In this document: positions 15,544 through 21,377 of the stretch, in pieces | How the letters are laid out: every line of letters starts with the position of its first letter | Numbering within the stretch: the stretch's first letter is position 1 | From: a virus | Reading direction: 5' to 3' (one strand) | Virus record (IMG/VR): IMGVR_UViG_3300042987_000477 | Span: 1 to 29,711 of that record | Length of the DNA: 29,711 nucleotides | Translations under genes and position numbers: made by a program | The notes under the pieces: generated by a model | Database searches by the model: none | Seen by the model: only the letters and a program-made list of their open reading frames with translations | Told to the model about the DNA's origin: nothing

Positions 15544-15616
15544 GCTGAAGACTGATGCACGCGCCCAGCTGGCGGAGCTGGATCAGCGGGTGCGTGCCCT
15601 TGAAATGAACCCCTAA
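15383..15616 (+). CDS. Membrane protein with TM segment and coiled coil, lysis-associated
   Basis: 77 aa from ATG 15383 (an ATG at 15359 would add 8 residues). Residues 7-30 (TVGGVLAASLPAALAAGMVAIGALLI) are one transmembrane segment. Residues 32-75 are a charged heptad-like helix (SARIEATLVQMAKSVDELKT, DARAQLAELDQRVRALEMNP). This N-terminal TM plus coiled coil is like holin-associated XhlA-type proteins or inner-membrane spanins. Location upstream of the endolysin supports a lysis role. Exact type is uncertain. Confidence 0.7.
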   Translation: MVDEPKTVGGVLAASLPAALAAGMVAIGALLISMQVQSARIEATLVQMAKSVDELKTDARAQLAELDQRVRALEMNP

Positions 15617-15631
15617 CGTTGGAGCACCAAC

Positions 15632-15781
15632 ATGGATGCCATGAGCCCCGAAACCGTTGCCGCGATCGCCATCATCGTCGCTGCCGGCTCTGAGCTGATC
15701 GCCATCAGCCCCCTGAAGTCCAACAGCTGGCTGCAGCTGATCCTGCAGGCCGCACGCCTCGCCTTTCCGAAGCGCCGCTGA
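15632..15781 (+). CDS. Small hydrophobic protein next to endolysin (holin candidate)
   Basis: 49 aa, MDAMSPETVAAIAIIVAAGSELIAISPLKSNSWLQLILQAARLAFPKRR in overall shape: a TM helix at about 8-27, an amphipathic helix (NSWLQLILQAARLAF) and a basic end. GGAG at 15620-15623 precedes the ATG. Small proteins with 'SELIaisPlKaNsWlQlil..lr..FPK' are familiar to me from cyanophages and cyanobacterial prophages beside lysin genes. It could be the holin or pinholin; this is inferred from size and place. The stop is one base before the endolysin ATG. Confidence 0.72.
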   Translation: MDAMSPETVAAIAIIVAAGSELIAISPLKSNSWLQLILQAARLAFPKRR

Positions 15782-15782
15782 C

Positions 15783-16865
15783 ATGGCCAACACCGCGCCG
15801 ATCACGCTCGAGCAGCTGTTTCGGTTCTATCGCGCGCTGCCCCATCAGGCTGCTGCCATCCAGCAGCTGGAGCAGGATCTCGCGGTGAACGGTTACGCAG
15901 CAGCGATGCGGCGCGATCGGGCATGGTTCAACACCTGGAGCCAAGACGGCAAACACGCTGATCTCGGCGCTGCACTCAAGCTGATCCAGGAGTTTGAGGG
16001 CTGCCACCTCGATGCCTACCCCGATCCGCTCAGCGGCGGTGAGCCGTGGACGATCGGCTGGGGCACCACGCGCTACGACGACGGCCGGCCTGTCCGCAAA
16101 GGCGACCGCCTCAACATGGTCGAGGCCGACATGCTGCTGCGGCTGGAGGTGGACAAGATCGCAGACAAGCTGCGCGCCACCGTGCCCTACTGGAAGGAAA
16201 TGTCCGACCAGCAGAAGTGCGCGCTCATCTCCTTCGCCTATAACCTCGGCTCTGGCTTCTACGGCGCCAAGGGTTTCGAGACCATCAGCAAGCGGCTGCG
16301 CGAGAAGGACTGGGCCGGCGTGCCCGATGCCCTGCTGCTCTACCGGAACCCCGGCAGCAACGTCGAGGCCGGCCTGAAGCGCCGCCGTATCGCTGAAGGC
16401 GACCTATGGGGCCGCGAGCGGCAGACCACCGGCCCCATCGAGGCGATGTTCACGCCCGAGAGCCCGTTCAGCCAGAAGATCACGCCGCACATCACCGCCG
16501 GCGAGTTTGCGTTGAACCAAGAGGCCCGGCGTTTCGATCACCAATTTCAGTGCGATACGGCGCTGCGGTTGGCGCAGTTCCTGGAGAAGGCACGCGCGCA
16601 GTTCGGCGGCAAGCCGGTGGTGATCACGAGTGGCTATCGCAACGCGGCCATCAACCGTTCAGTGGGCGGCGCCAGCAGCTCCGAGCACCTCTACGACGGC
16701 ATCGGCGTCGGAGCCGTGGACTGGTTCATCGACGGCGTGAACATCTACCAGCTGCAGGACTGGTGCCTCGCCAACTGGCCGTTCAGCACCGGCAAGGGCG
16801 CTCCCAAGGGGTTCATCCACACGGGAATTAGAAAGGGCTCGCCGCGGGTGGTCTGGGACTATTAG
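15783..16865 (+). CDS. Two-domain endolysin: GH24 muramidase + M15-type peptidase
   Basis: 360 aa. Residues 1-55 are a helical N-terminal extension. Residues about 60-215 are a GH24 phage lysozyme domain with Glu72 (IQEFEGCHLDAYPD), Asp81 and Thr90/Thr95 (WTIGWGTT), then the family segments QQKCALISFAYNLG and GLKRRRIAEGDLW. Residues about 228-360 are an M15 (YcbK-like) D-Ala-D-Ala type peptidase with zinc-ligand pattern His302, Asp313 and His346 (SEHLYDGIGVGAVDW, FIHTGI) after PVVITSGYRN. The enzyme should cut both glycan strands and cross-link peptides. No signal peptide is visible, so it needs a holin. Its stop codon lies in the first copy of the repeat that flanks dcd. Confidence 0.92.
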   Translation: MANTAPITLEQLFRFYRALPHQAAAIQQLEQDLAVNGYAAAMRRDRAWFNTWSQDGKHADLGAALKLIQEFEGCHLDAYPDPLSGGEPWTIGWGTTRYDDGRPVRKGDRLNMVEADMLLRLEVDKIADKLRATVPYWKEMSDQQKCALISFAYNLGSGFYGAKGFETISKRLREKDWAGVPDALLLYRNPGSNVEAGLKRRRIAEGDLWGRERQTTGPIEAMFTPESPFSQKITPHITAGEFALNQEARRFDHQFQCDTALRLAQFLEKARAQFGGKPVVITSGYRNAAINRSVGGASSSEHLYDGIGVGAVDWFIDGVNIYQLQDWCLANWPFSTGKGAPKGFIHTGIRKGSPRVVWDY

Positions 16866-16882
16866 GGCCTAAGCTGCGCCCG
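16864..16882 (+). repeat. Repeat copy 1 flanking dcd
   Basis: AGGGCCTAAGCTGCGCCCG overlaps the endolysin stop. It differs from the copy at 17407-17424 by one extra C and one C/A change. The outer GGGC/GCCC can pair as a small stem. Confidence 0.65.
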
Positions 16883-16898
16883 CCGACGACGAGCGCCT

Positions 16899-17414
16899 GT
16901 GCCGCTACCTGATTTTGAGATCCACCACCTCTGCAAGAAGCACGCGCTGGTGGTGCCCTTCGACCCCGACCTGGTGAACCCGGCCAGCATCGACGTGCTA
17001 CTGGGGGACCGCATCATGGTCGAGGTGCCCGACCGCCCCGAGCTGCAGATCGTGGGCATCAGCGGCCACACCGCTGACGATCCCTACTGGCTACAGCCGG
17101 GTGAGTTCTGCCTGGCGGAGACCCGCGAGATCTTCAACCTGCCAGACAACCTCGCCGCTCAGTTCGTGCTCAAGTCCAGCCGCGCCCGCGAAGGGCTTGA
17201 ACACCTTCTCGCGGGCTACTGCGATCCGGGCTGGCATGGCAGCCGCCTAACGCTGGAGCTGCAAAACGCACGCAGAATGCATCCGATTGGCATCTGGCCC
17301 GGCATGAAGATCGGCCAGATGGTCTTTCACAAGATGGAAGGCATCCCCGGCCGCAGCTACGCCGTCACCGGCCGCTACAACGGCGACCTGGGCGTAACCG
17401 CCAGCAAGGGCTAA
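16899..17414 (+). CDS. dcd: dCTP deaminase (Dcd)
   Basis: 171 aa, read from GTG 16899 (MPLPDFEIHHLCKKHALVVP); no ATG gives a better N-terminus and no clear ribosome binding site is present. Motifs of the dCTP deaminase / dUTPase trimer family are intact: PASIDVLLGDRI, LKSSRAREGL with Ser93/94 and Arg95/97, GYCDPGWHGSRLTLELQN with the catalytic-type Glu120, then PGMKIGQMVFHKME and the C-terminal TGRYNGD. It makes dUTP from dCTP, feeding thymidylate synthesis for phage DNA; it could be bifunctional (dCTP to dUMP), which this sequence cannot settle. It stands between lysis genes and accessory genes, flanked by near-identical short repeats, so it looks like an acquired cassette. Confidence 0.88.
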   Translation: MPLPDFEIHHLCKKHALVVPFDPDLVNPASIDVLLGDRIMVEVPDRPELQIVGISGHTADDPYWLQPGEFCLAETREIFNLPDNLAAQFVLKSSRAREGLEHLLAGYCDPGWHGSRLTLELQNARRMHPIGIWPGMKIGQMVFHKMEGIPGRSYAVTGRYNGDLGVTASKG

Positions 17415-17424
17415 GCTGAGCCCG
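17407..17424 (+). repeat. Repeat copy 2 flanking dcd
   Basis: AGGGCTAAGCTGAGCCCG overlaps the dcd stop codon (17412-17414). GGGCT/AGCCC forms a 5-bp inverted repeat. It is nearly the same as 16864-16882, which overlaps the endolysin stop. Confidence 0.65.
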
Positions 17425-17443
17425 GAGCGTCTTGTGGAGACGG

Positions 17444-17471
17444 AGCCCCGGCTTAGCCAGCTGGGGCTTTT
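17444..17471 (+). terminator. Terminator of the late/structural transcript after dcd
   Basis: AGCCCC (17444-17449) pairs with GGGGCT (17463-17468), followed by TTTT (17468-17471). The loop holds GCTTAGCC (17451-17458), which can alternatively pair with GGCTAAGC (17409-17416) at the dcd stop, and CGTCT/AGACG (17428-17432 / 17438-17442) forms an inner hairpin. The next genes run leftward, so a terminator here makes sense. The T tract is short, and the competing pairing is possible regulation. Confidence 0.6.
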
Positions 17472-17531
17472 ATCTGCGCAGCTACCAGTGCAGCAGCAGC
17501 GGCTGGGACGGTTTGCTGCGCCATTCGCGCA

Positions 17532-17723
17532 TTATTCGCGCACCATCGGATGCTGCAGCTTCGCCATCCGCAGCCGGTGGATCCAGCCCGGCGCTTCGGC
17601 TGGATCATCGAGCGGGATCAGGGTGAAGTCATCGCAGCCGTGGCTCTCGGCAAAGTGCTGCGCCGAGATGTGGGTGGGGAACGGCCCGACGTGCCACGGG
17701 CCGATGCGGAGGGCGTATTGCAT
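17532..17723 (-). CDS. Small hypothetical protein
   Basis: 63 aa, MQYALRIGPWHVGPFPTHIS then AQHFAESHGCDDFTLIPLDD. Composition is that of a folded small protein (balanced, with Trp, His, Asp), not a shadow, and no gene lies on the other strand. I do not know its family. No Shine-Dalgarno sequence is seen before the ATG; a GC-rich hairpin (17737-17754) precedes it. It is the last gene of the leftward pair starting at 18008. Confidence 0.6.
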   Translation of the reverse strand: MQYALRIGPWHVGPFPTHISAQHFAESHGCDDFTLIPLDDPAEAPGWIHRLRMAKLQHPMVRE

Positions 17724-17736
17724 GGTGGTGAGGTTA

Positions 17737-17754
17737 GGGGCGCCGGAGCGCCCC
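17737..17754 (-). other. GC-rich hairpin between two leftward small genes
   Basis: GGGGCGC (17737-17743) and GCGCCCC (17748-17754) form a perfect 7-bp stem around a 4-base loop. No T tract follows on either strand, so it is not a standard terminator. It may be a processing or attenuation element ahead of the 63-aa gene. Confidence 0.5.
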
Positions 17755-17762
17755 GGTAGGGG

Positions 17763-18008
17763 TCAGCGCCCGAGGCACCGGCTGGCGGGCTGCTCAGAAA
17801 CCCAGCCGCCTTCTTCGCCGGGATTGGGCAGTGCTGCGGTTGGCAGCTGGCGCACCCAGACCATGCCGGCTTGAGGCTCGCGGTGACCCTCGATCACCTG
17901 CGCCCACATCACAGCGCCAGGGAACCAGTCAGCCATGTGTGGCATGTCCACCCAGACCTTTTGGCCGATGTGCAGAGCCTCGCCGGCCTGATCGAGAAGT
18001 TGAACCAT
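17763..18008 (-). CDS. Small hypothetical protein
   Basis: 81 aa, MVQLLDQAGEALHIGQKVWV then DMPHMADWFPGAVMWAQVIE. The pattern 'G..l.iGqkVWVdmPhMa.wfpG.V..a.VieghrepqagmvwVRql' suggests a small SH3-like beta-barrel. Function unknown. A strong GGAGG stands 6 bases before the ATG (minus strand), and a -10 sequence TATAGT lies about 27 bases upstream of the start, so this gene starts the short leftward unit. Confidence 0.7.
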   Translation of the reverse strand: MVQLLDQAGEALHIGQKVWVDMPHMADWFPGAVMWAQVIEGHREPQAGMVWVRQLPTAALPNPGEEGGWVSEQPASRCLGR

Positions 18009-18034
18009 GGCGTCCTCCGCCTGAACTGAAAAAA

Positions 18035-18098
18035 ACTATACACCGCCCGCGGGGCACCCTGCCCCTGAGCACTGGCCCGTTCACAATCCGTCACAGTG
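18035..18098 (-). promoter_or_regulatory. Leftward promoter with GGGCGGTG motif and TGTGA half-sites
   Basis: On the minus strand: CCCGCGGGCGGTGTATAG contains the hexamer TATAGT (18040-18035) preceded by a GGGCGGTG element. The 17-base stretch 18037-18053 recurs with two changes at 22919-22935 before the other leftward unit. TGTGA half-sites lie upstream (complement of 18081-18085 and 18091-18095). No clear -35 box is present, so an activator or alternative sigma factor may be used. Confidence 0.6.
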
Positions 18099-18145
18099 CC
18101 CGATCCTGTTCCTCTCGCTACCGTGCAGCAAGCGGCGGCCAGCCC

Positions 18146-18331
18146 ATGCGGGCGTTCTACCTCGAGATCTCCGCCAAGCTCATCATCCGATCCGACACCG
18201 ACCCCGACGACCTGCCGGCTGACATCTACTCCCAGCTGGCGGAGTTCATCCCGTCCGATGAGGACATCATCGACATCGAGGTGAACGCTATCCCCCTCCC
18301 GCCGGACCTCTGTGGATCAACACCACATTGA
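18146..18331 (+). CDS. Small acidic hypothetical protein
   Basis: 61 aa, MRAFYLEISAKLIIRSDTDP then DDLPADIYSQLAEFIPSDED. The first strand (AFYLEISAKLIIRSDT) and the later IIDIEVNAI strand suggest a small alpha/beta fold seen in cyanophage hypothetical proteins ('..LEI.A.l.I.a.t......'). ATG is chosen at 18146; the open frame extends farther upstream but through the promoter region. No strong ribosome binding site. The end overlaps the HNH gene by 20 bases. Function unknown. Confidence 0.6.
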   Translation: MRAFYLEISAKLIIRSDTDPDDLPADIYSQLAEFIPSDEDIIDIEVNAIPLPPDLCGSTPH

Positions 18332-18632
18332 TGAGACCCGCCTGGTCACCCGGCGATCGGCCCGTGATCAGATCCACCTCGCCTGGAGCTACCGCTGCGC
18401 ATACTGCGGCGATCAGCTAGGCCGCAGCCCCACGCTCGACCACGTTGTGCCCAAGGTTCACGGCGGCCTCACCGTGCGCCAGAACCTGGTCTCTTGCTGC
18501 CTGATGTGCAACAGCCAGAAAGGCCACAAGCACTGGATCGACTGGTATCGCCAACAGCCCTTCTGGTCTGCGCTCGGAGAGTGGGCAATCGCGCAGTGGG
18601 TGGCTGGCGAGGGCTATAGTGACGGCTCCTGA
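18312..18632 (+). CDS. HNH endonuclease
   Basis: 106 aa from GTG 18312. It has the complete HNH fold signature: CAYCG (Cys29, Cys32), the catalytic LDHVVPKVHGG (Asp43-His44), QNLV (Asn58), and CCLMCNSQKG (Cys63, Cys66, Asn67). A Trp-rich helical C-terminus follows. HNH enzymes of this kind in siphophages nick or cut DNA and often work with the terminase during packaging; others are free-standing homing enzymes. No terminase is in this window, so the role is open. It is a rightward gene between two leftward units. Confidence 0.85.
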   Translation: MDQHHIDETRLVTRRSARDQIHLAWSYRCAYCGDQLGRSPTLDHVVPKVHGGLTVRQNLVSCCLMCNSQKGHKHWIDWYRQQPFWSALGEWAIAQWVAGEGYSDGS

Positions 18633-18650
18633 ACTTCGGCTCAGGGCAGT

Positions 18651-18669
18651 CCGCTGCGGCCGGCAGCGG
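18651..18669 (+). other. Hairpin after the HNH gene
   Basis: CCGCTGC (18651-18657) and GCAGCGG (18663-18669) form a perfect 7-bp stem, 19 bases after the HNH stop. No T tract follows, so termination is unlikely or needs Rho. It lies between convergent genes. Confidence 0.45.
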
Positions 18670-18711
18670 TGAGGCTGGCACCGCGTGAGGACCAGCCACC
18701 GGCCACCCCTA

Positions 18712-18798
18712 TCAAGGCAGGATCCGGCTGCAGACGTACAGCGCGATCCAGCACGTCACCCAATACTCAAGCGACAGGATCAGGATGTCGTGCAGCAT
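18712..18798 (-). CDS. Possible 28-aa membrane microprotein
   Basis: MLHDILILSLEYWVTCWIAL plus YVCSRILP. It is one hydrophobic segment, starting inside the stop codon of the gene before it (ATGA), as elsewhere in this leftward operon. At 28 codons chance is not excluded; the coupled start and the membrane-like composition are the only support. Confidence 0.35.
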   Translation of the reverse strand: MLHDILILSLEYWVTCWIALYVCSRILP

Positions 18799-18968
18799 CA
18801 GCGCGCCAGCAGGTGATCTAGGTATAACTCCGCCTGCCATAGGTCGCTTGAGTAGCGGCAGATCCCACCCACGCAGCTGCGGTAGTAGATCTCGCCATGC
18901 ACCGGCATGAGCGTCTCGATGTAGCCGCCATCTCGATCGGTGCGGCTGATCACCTCCGGTCCGAACAT
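18798..18968 (-). CDS. Small hypothetical protein
   Basis: 56 aa, MFGPEVISRTDRDGGYIETL then MPVHGEIYYRSCVGGICRYS. GGAG lies 8 bases before the ATG on the minus strand, and the stop overlaps the next small frame. Two Cys and a mixed strand-like composition; function unknown. It follows the 108-aa gene by 22 bases and is part of the leftward operon. Confidence 0.6.
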   Translation of the reverse strand: MFGPEVISRTDRDGGYIETLMPVHGEIYYRSCVGGICRYSSDLWQAELYLDHLLAR

Positions 18969-18990
18969 CGCCCGTGCTCCTGGTCTGCCT

Positions 18991-19317
18991 TCAGTCTGCC
19001 GGCAGGAACACCTCGCATCGGGTGGCGTAGCGGCCGCCGCTCTGCTTTGCCTCCGGGAAGTCCAGGCTGCACCGCTTGCGCGCCTGGTCCCATTGCACGC
19101 AGTCCCAACACATCCGCGGTTCCGTCACCGGCCTGATGCGCACCACCGCTGCGCTGTAGATCGAGTGCGCGCGCAGCAGCGCATCCTGCAGCCGGATGGC
19201 GCCGGTGTCGGCCTCGAGCTGGTGTTCAGGTTTCGGCCCGAGCACCACCCGGCAGTGCCACGTCCGATCTGCGCTATCGCAGAACAGCAGCAGCCTGCCG
19301 GCGTGGAGGCTGATCAT
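18991..19317 (-). CDS. Hypothetical protein with Cys cluster
   Basis: 108 aa, MISLHAGRLLLFCDSADRTW. The C-terminal third has CWDCVQWDQARKRCSLDFPE and GGRYATRCEVF, that is C-x2-C-x10-C-x17-C, a spacing suited to one zinc site. The layout 'mC.dC..Wd....rCsL..peak..GgryA..CevF' resembles small zinc-binding domains of cyanobacterial phages. The N-terminal part has strands (HCRVVLGPKPEHQL). Start overlaps the previous stop by ATGA. Function unknown. Confidence 0.7.
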   Translation of the reverse strand: MISLHAGRLLLFCDSADRTWHCRVVLGPKPEHQLEADTGAIRLQDALLRAHSIYSAAVVRIRPVTEPRMCWDCVQWDQARKRCSLDFPEAKQSGGRYATRCEVFLPAD

Positions 19318-19541
19318 TCTTCCTCGCCGTATGCCGGCAAATGGAAAATCCGCTCGAGGTGCATCGAGGCCGGCTCCTGCTCACCGTTGGTGACGTAGCA
19401 AGCCACATCATCTGATGGATCGGCCGCGGCGAACACTGTTGGCCAGAGCCGCTCCTTCACCACCACCAGGCTGACGCGCGGGCTACGCACCAGCAGCCAG
19501 AGCGCCAAGCGTTCGATCAGGTTCAGCCCCGGTAGGTGCAT
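19314..19541 (-). CDS. Small hypothetical protein
   Basis: 75 aa, MHLPGLNLIERLALWLLVRS then PRVSLVVVKERLWPTVFAAA. GGAGGG sits just before two adjacent ATGs (19544 and 19541); 19541 gives the better spacing. An amphipathic helix (LNLIERLALWLL) is followed by strands and an acidic end. Function unknown. The start overlaps the stop of the DUF3310 gene. Confidence 0.65.
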   Translation of the reverse strand: MHLPGLNLIERLALWLLVRSPRVSLVVVKERLWPTVFAAADPSDDVACYVTNGEQEPASMHLERIFHLPAYGEEE

Positions 19542-19753
19542 CATCCCTCCAGTTTGCCGAGCAGGCGGCGGAGATACCACTGCGCCTTGGCAAGTGACAC
19601 CGCCTCACCTTTGTGGCGCTCCCGCCAGGTGTACTTGATGATGTTGCCTTTGCAGTAGCCGCGGAATTCCTCGGGCGTCAGGGCCGCCTCAATCGCGTCG
19701 ATGCACTCAACACCGCCTTGGCGGTAGTGGTCTGGGTTGATCTGGTCAGCCAT
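19541..19753 (-). CDS. DUF3310 family protein (SaV-like)
   Basis: 70 aa, MADQINPDHYRQGGVECIDA. The family signature is clear: 'NPDHY..GgvECIDAIeAaL..eef.GyckGNiiKYtwR...KG..e.L.KAqWYL.rLl'. DUF3310 proteins are very common in phages of many hosts, usually among small early genes; they are suspected to bind nucleotides or act in nucleotide metabolism, but function is not established. The gene overlaps both neighbours by one to four bases. Confidence 0.9.
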   Translation of the reverse strand: MADQINPDHYRQGGVECIDAIEAALTPEEFRGYCKGNIIKYTWRERHKGEAVSLAKAQWYLRRLLGKLEG

Positions 19754-20109
19754 TAGATCACCGTTCTGGTCTGGTAGTTGGGGTCCGTCTCATCCAGATG
19801 GCACTCAGGCCCGAAGCCGGTGGCTAGCAGTTCTTGCGAAAGGCTGGCTTCACCATCTTGAACAACAGGCGCGCTTGTTAAAGGCTCCGTTGCGTCTGGC
19901 TGCTGCTCAAAGCTGTTCAGCCATTCGCGGAACCTGTCGCCGGTGGGAGTTTTGACCGGCCACGCCACAAACTTCAACAGCAGCTTGCGCTCCCGGAAGG
20001 CCATGCTCACGTTCGGCTTCCAAGCGATGAACAGCGCACCATTCCACCGATCCCACTGGCGCACGACCAGCAGGCCGGGCGCCGTGAACGTATCGGCCTT
20101 CATCCCCAT
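19753..20109 (-). CDS. Hypothetical protein
   Basis: 118 aa, MGMKADTFTAPGLLVVRQWD. GGAG is 4 bases before this ATG. The first half contains aromatic strands (WNGALFIAWKPNVSMAFRERKLLLKFVAWPV), the second a flexible acidic tail (PDATEPLTSAPVVQDGEASL). A folded N-domain with disordered tail is suggested. Unknown function; overlaps the previous gene by 10 bases. Confidence 0.65.
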   Translation of the reverse strand: MGMKADTFTAPGLLVVRQWDRWNGALFIAWKPNVSMAFRERKLLLKFVAWPVKTPTGDRFREWLNSFEQQPDATEPLTSAPVVQDGEASLSQELLATGFGPECHLDETDPNYQTRTVI

Positions 20110-20369
20110 TTATCTCCCAGCAGCTCCTGACGGCAGACCTGGATCGCGCGCTGGGCGTTCTTCTCCGTCATCACCGACTCTGCCTCATCCATCGCGCAGC
20201 ACACGCGAGCGAACAGATCGGGATAGCTGCTGTCGCGGAAGTTAGCAGCCAGATCAAGGGCAAACTCCTGCCACAGGCCGGTGTAGGTGCAGCAGGTGCG
20301 GCCGCTGCGTTGGTAGAGCGCCTCCATCATGTCGGCGCGCATCTGGTCGAGCTTGACTGCTTCGCTCAT
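20100..20369 (-). CDS. Small hypothetical helical protein
   Basis: 89 aa, MSEAVKLDQMRADMMEALYQ. Mainly helical with four Cys (RTCCTYTG, RVCCAMDEAE) and Trp-Gln-Glu-Phe-Ala. It shows no known family motif to me. The ATG overlaps the previous stop (ATGA). Confidence 0.65.
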   Translation of the reverse strand: MSEAVKLDQMRADMMEALYQRSGRTCCTYTGLWQEFALDLAANFRDSSYPDLFARVCCAMDEAESVMTEKNAQRAIQVCRQELLGDKWG

Positions 20370-20554
20370 GGTTCGAGTTGTTGGCGAATGTGGAGCAGCT
20401 CAGCGCAGAGCTGCTGGGTGCGGGGGATGGCACGCAGCTGATCAATGCGAACGTCAATCAGCTGCTGCAGCCGCAGTCGTTCATCATGGCGACCCTGCTG
20501 GTAGGTGCCGCTATCGGTGAGCAGCTGGTTCAGCCTGGCGCGAAGATCAGCCAT
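20366..20554 (-). CDS. Small coiled-coil protein
   Basis: 62 aa from ATG 20554, MADLRARLNQLLTDSGTYQQ; GGAGGG lies 5 bases upstream. The middle and end (RHDERLRLQQLIDVRIDQLR, TQQLCAELLHIRQQLE) are leucine-spaced helices able to form a coiled coil. Function unknown. Confidence 0.65.
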   Translation of the reverse strand: MADLRARLNQLLTDSGTYQQGRHDERLRLQQLIDVRIDQLRAIPRTQQLCAELLHIRQQLEP

Positions 20555-20789
20555 CGGCACCCTCCAGCTCGGCGGCGATGGCGAGAAGCTTCCAGCGGAT
20601 TCCCATACCTAGTCGGGCTTTGTCGGGCTGGTCTGGGTGCGGCACCACCTGATCCGCAGCAGCCCGCAGGGCGGCGGCTATGGATTTGTTGTGAAAGACA
20701 GGTGTATCAATCACTGGGCGCCAGTAAACAGCAAGTGATGCGTCCACCACCGCCTGCGCGGCGGGACTCAGTGGGGTGGTGTTAGTCAT
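20547..20789 (-). CDS. Small hypothetical protein
   Basis: 80 aa from ATG 20789 (MTNTTPLSPAAQAVVDASLA), whose ATGA overlaps the upstream stop; the frame is open farther 5' but would run into the neighbour. The pattern 'lSPAAQaVvDA.l..YwrP.......iAaALRAaADQVvp.......r.....lLaIAaELEg' is frequent in cyanophage-like genomes as a hypothetical protein. No function known. Confidence 0.72.
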   Translation of the reverse strand: MTNTTPLSPAAQAVVDASLAVYWRPVIDTPVFHNKSIAAALRAAADQVVPHPDQPDKARLGMGIRWKLLAIAAELEGADG

Positions 20790-21105
20790 CAATGCTCTCC
20801 AGGGCGAGGCGGATGGTGATTGCGTCTCTCGGATTAACAAAGCAGGATCGCTCCAATACCTCAAGCGCCTGCTCCTTCAAGCTCGGCGGCTTGGGGCGGC
20901 GGGCGGCGCGGAGACCGTTGCTGGCTTGGCCCCACCCATTCAGAAGTAGCCAGCTGATACACGCCTCCAGCTCCTGATCAGCGCCCCATTGGGCGGCTCG
21001 GGTGGCGATTGAGATTTGGTGGAAGTAATGCTTCTCGTTGTACTCGACGGATTCGTCGCACCATTGGCGCACCAGCTCCGGCGGTGGGGTGACGGGGTGG
21101 GTCAT
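20782..21105 (-). CDS. Hypothetical protein, paralogue A ('PPPELVRQW...AAQWGADQELEAC')
   Basis: 107 aa, MTHPVTPPPELVRQWCDESV. The segment 'PPpElv.qW..E......h....IAtrAAqWGAdqElEAC..WL' is shared with the next gene (21102-21377: PPAEIIRQWEAEW...IAAKAATWGAKAAIECAL), so the two adjacent genes derive from duplication. The C-terminal half (SLKEQALEVLERSCFVNPRDAITIRLALES) is a second helical unit. Common in this phage type as hypothetical; function unknown. Confidence 0.75.
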   Translation of the reverse strand: MTHPVTPPPELVRQWCDESVEYNEKHYFHQISIATRAAQWGADQELEACISWLLLNGWGQASNGLRAARRPKPPSLKEQALEVLERSCFVNPRDAITIRLALESIDD

Positions 21106-21377
21106 TCTTCAACCTCATAACGCTTGCCGATGGCAGCAGCCCAAGCCACCAGATCACTGGCACGCACCAGTTGCACTCCATCTTCAGGACCCTCAGCAAC
21201 GCGCCAGTGGCATGAAGCAGTGTCCTTGAGAGCGCACTCGATGGCAGCCTTGGCGCCCCATGTTGCAGCCTTTGCGGCGATGTAGAGTGCGCTATCGCAA
21301 CGGGCGGCACCGTTGGTGTCCCATTCGGCTTCCCATTGGCGGATGATTTCGGCGGGTGGTGAAAGTAGGCGTGTCAT
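21102..21377 (-). CDS. Hypothetical protein, paralogue B
   Basis: 91 aa, MTRLLSPPAEIIRQWEAEWD. It aligns with its downstream neighbour over the first 50 residues, including the A-A-x-x-WGA core, and then differs (DTASCHWRVAEGPEDGVQLV, ASDLVAWAAAIGKRYE). The ATG overlaps the preceding stop. Unknown function. Confidence 0.72.
   Translation of the reverse strand: MTRLLSPPAEIIRQWEAEWDTNGAARCDSALYIAAKAATWGAKAAIECALKDTASCHWRVAEGPEDGVQLVRASDLVAWAAAIGKRYEVEE

Noticed and set aside
17414-18150. tRNA gene within the structured region after dcd
   Set aside because: The hairpins do not form a cloverleaf, and no T-loop consensus GGTTCRA is present.
18651-18669. Rho-independent terminator after the HNH gene
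   Set aside because: The stem is perfect, but no T tract follows on either strand.
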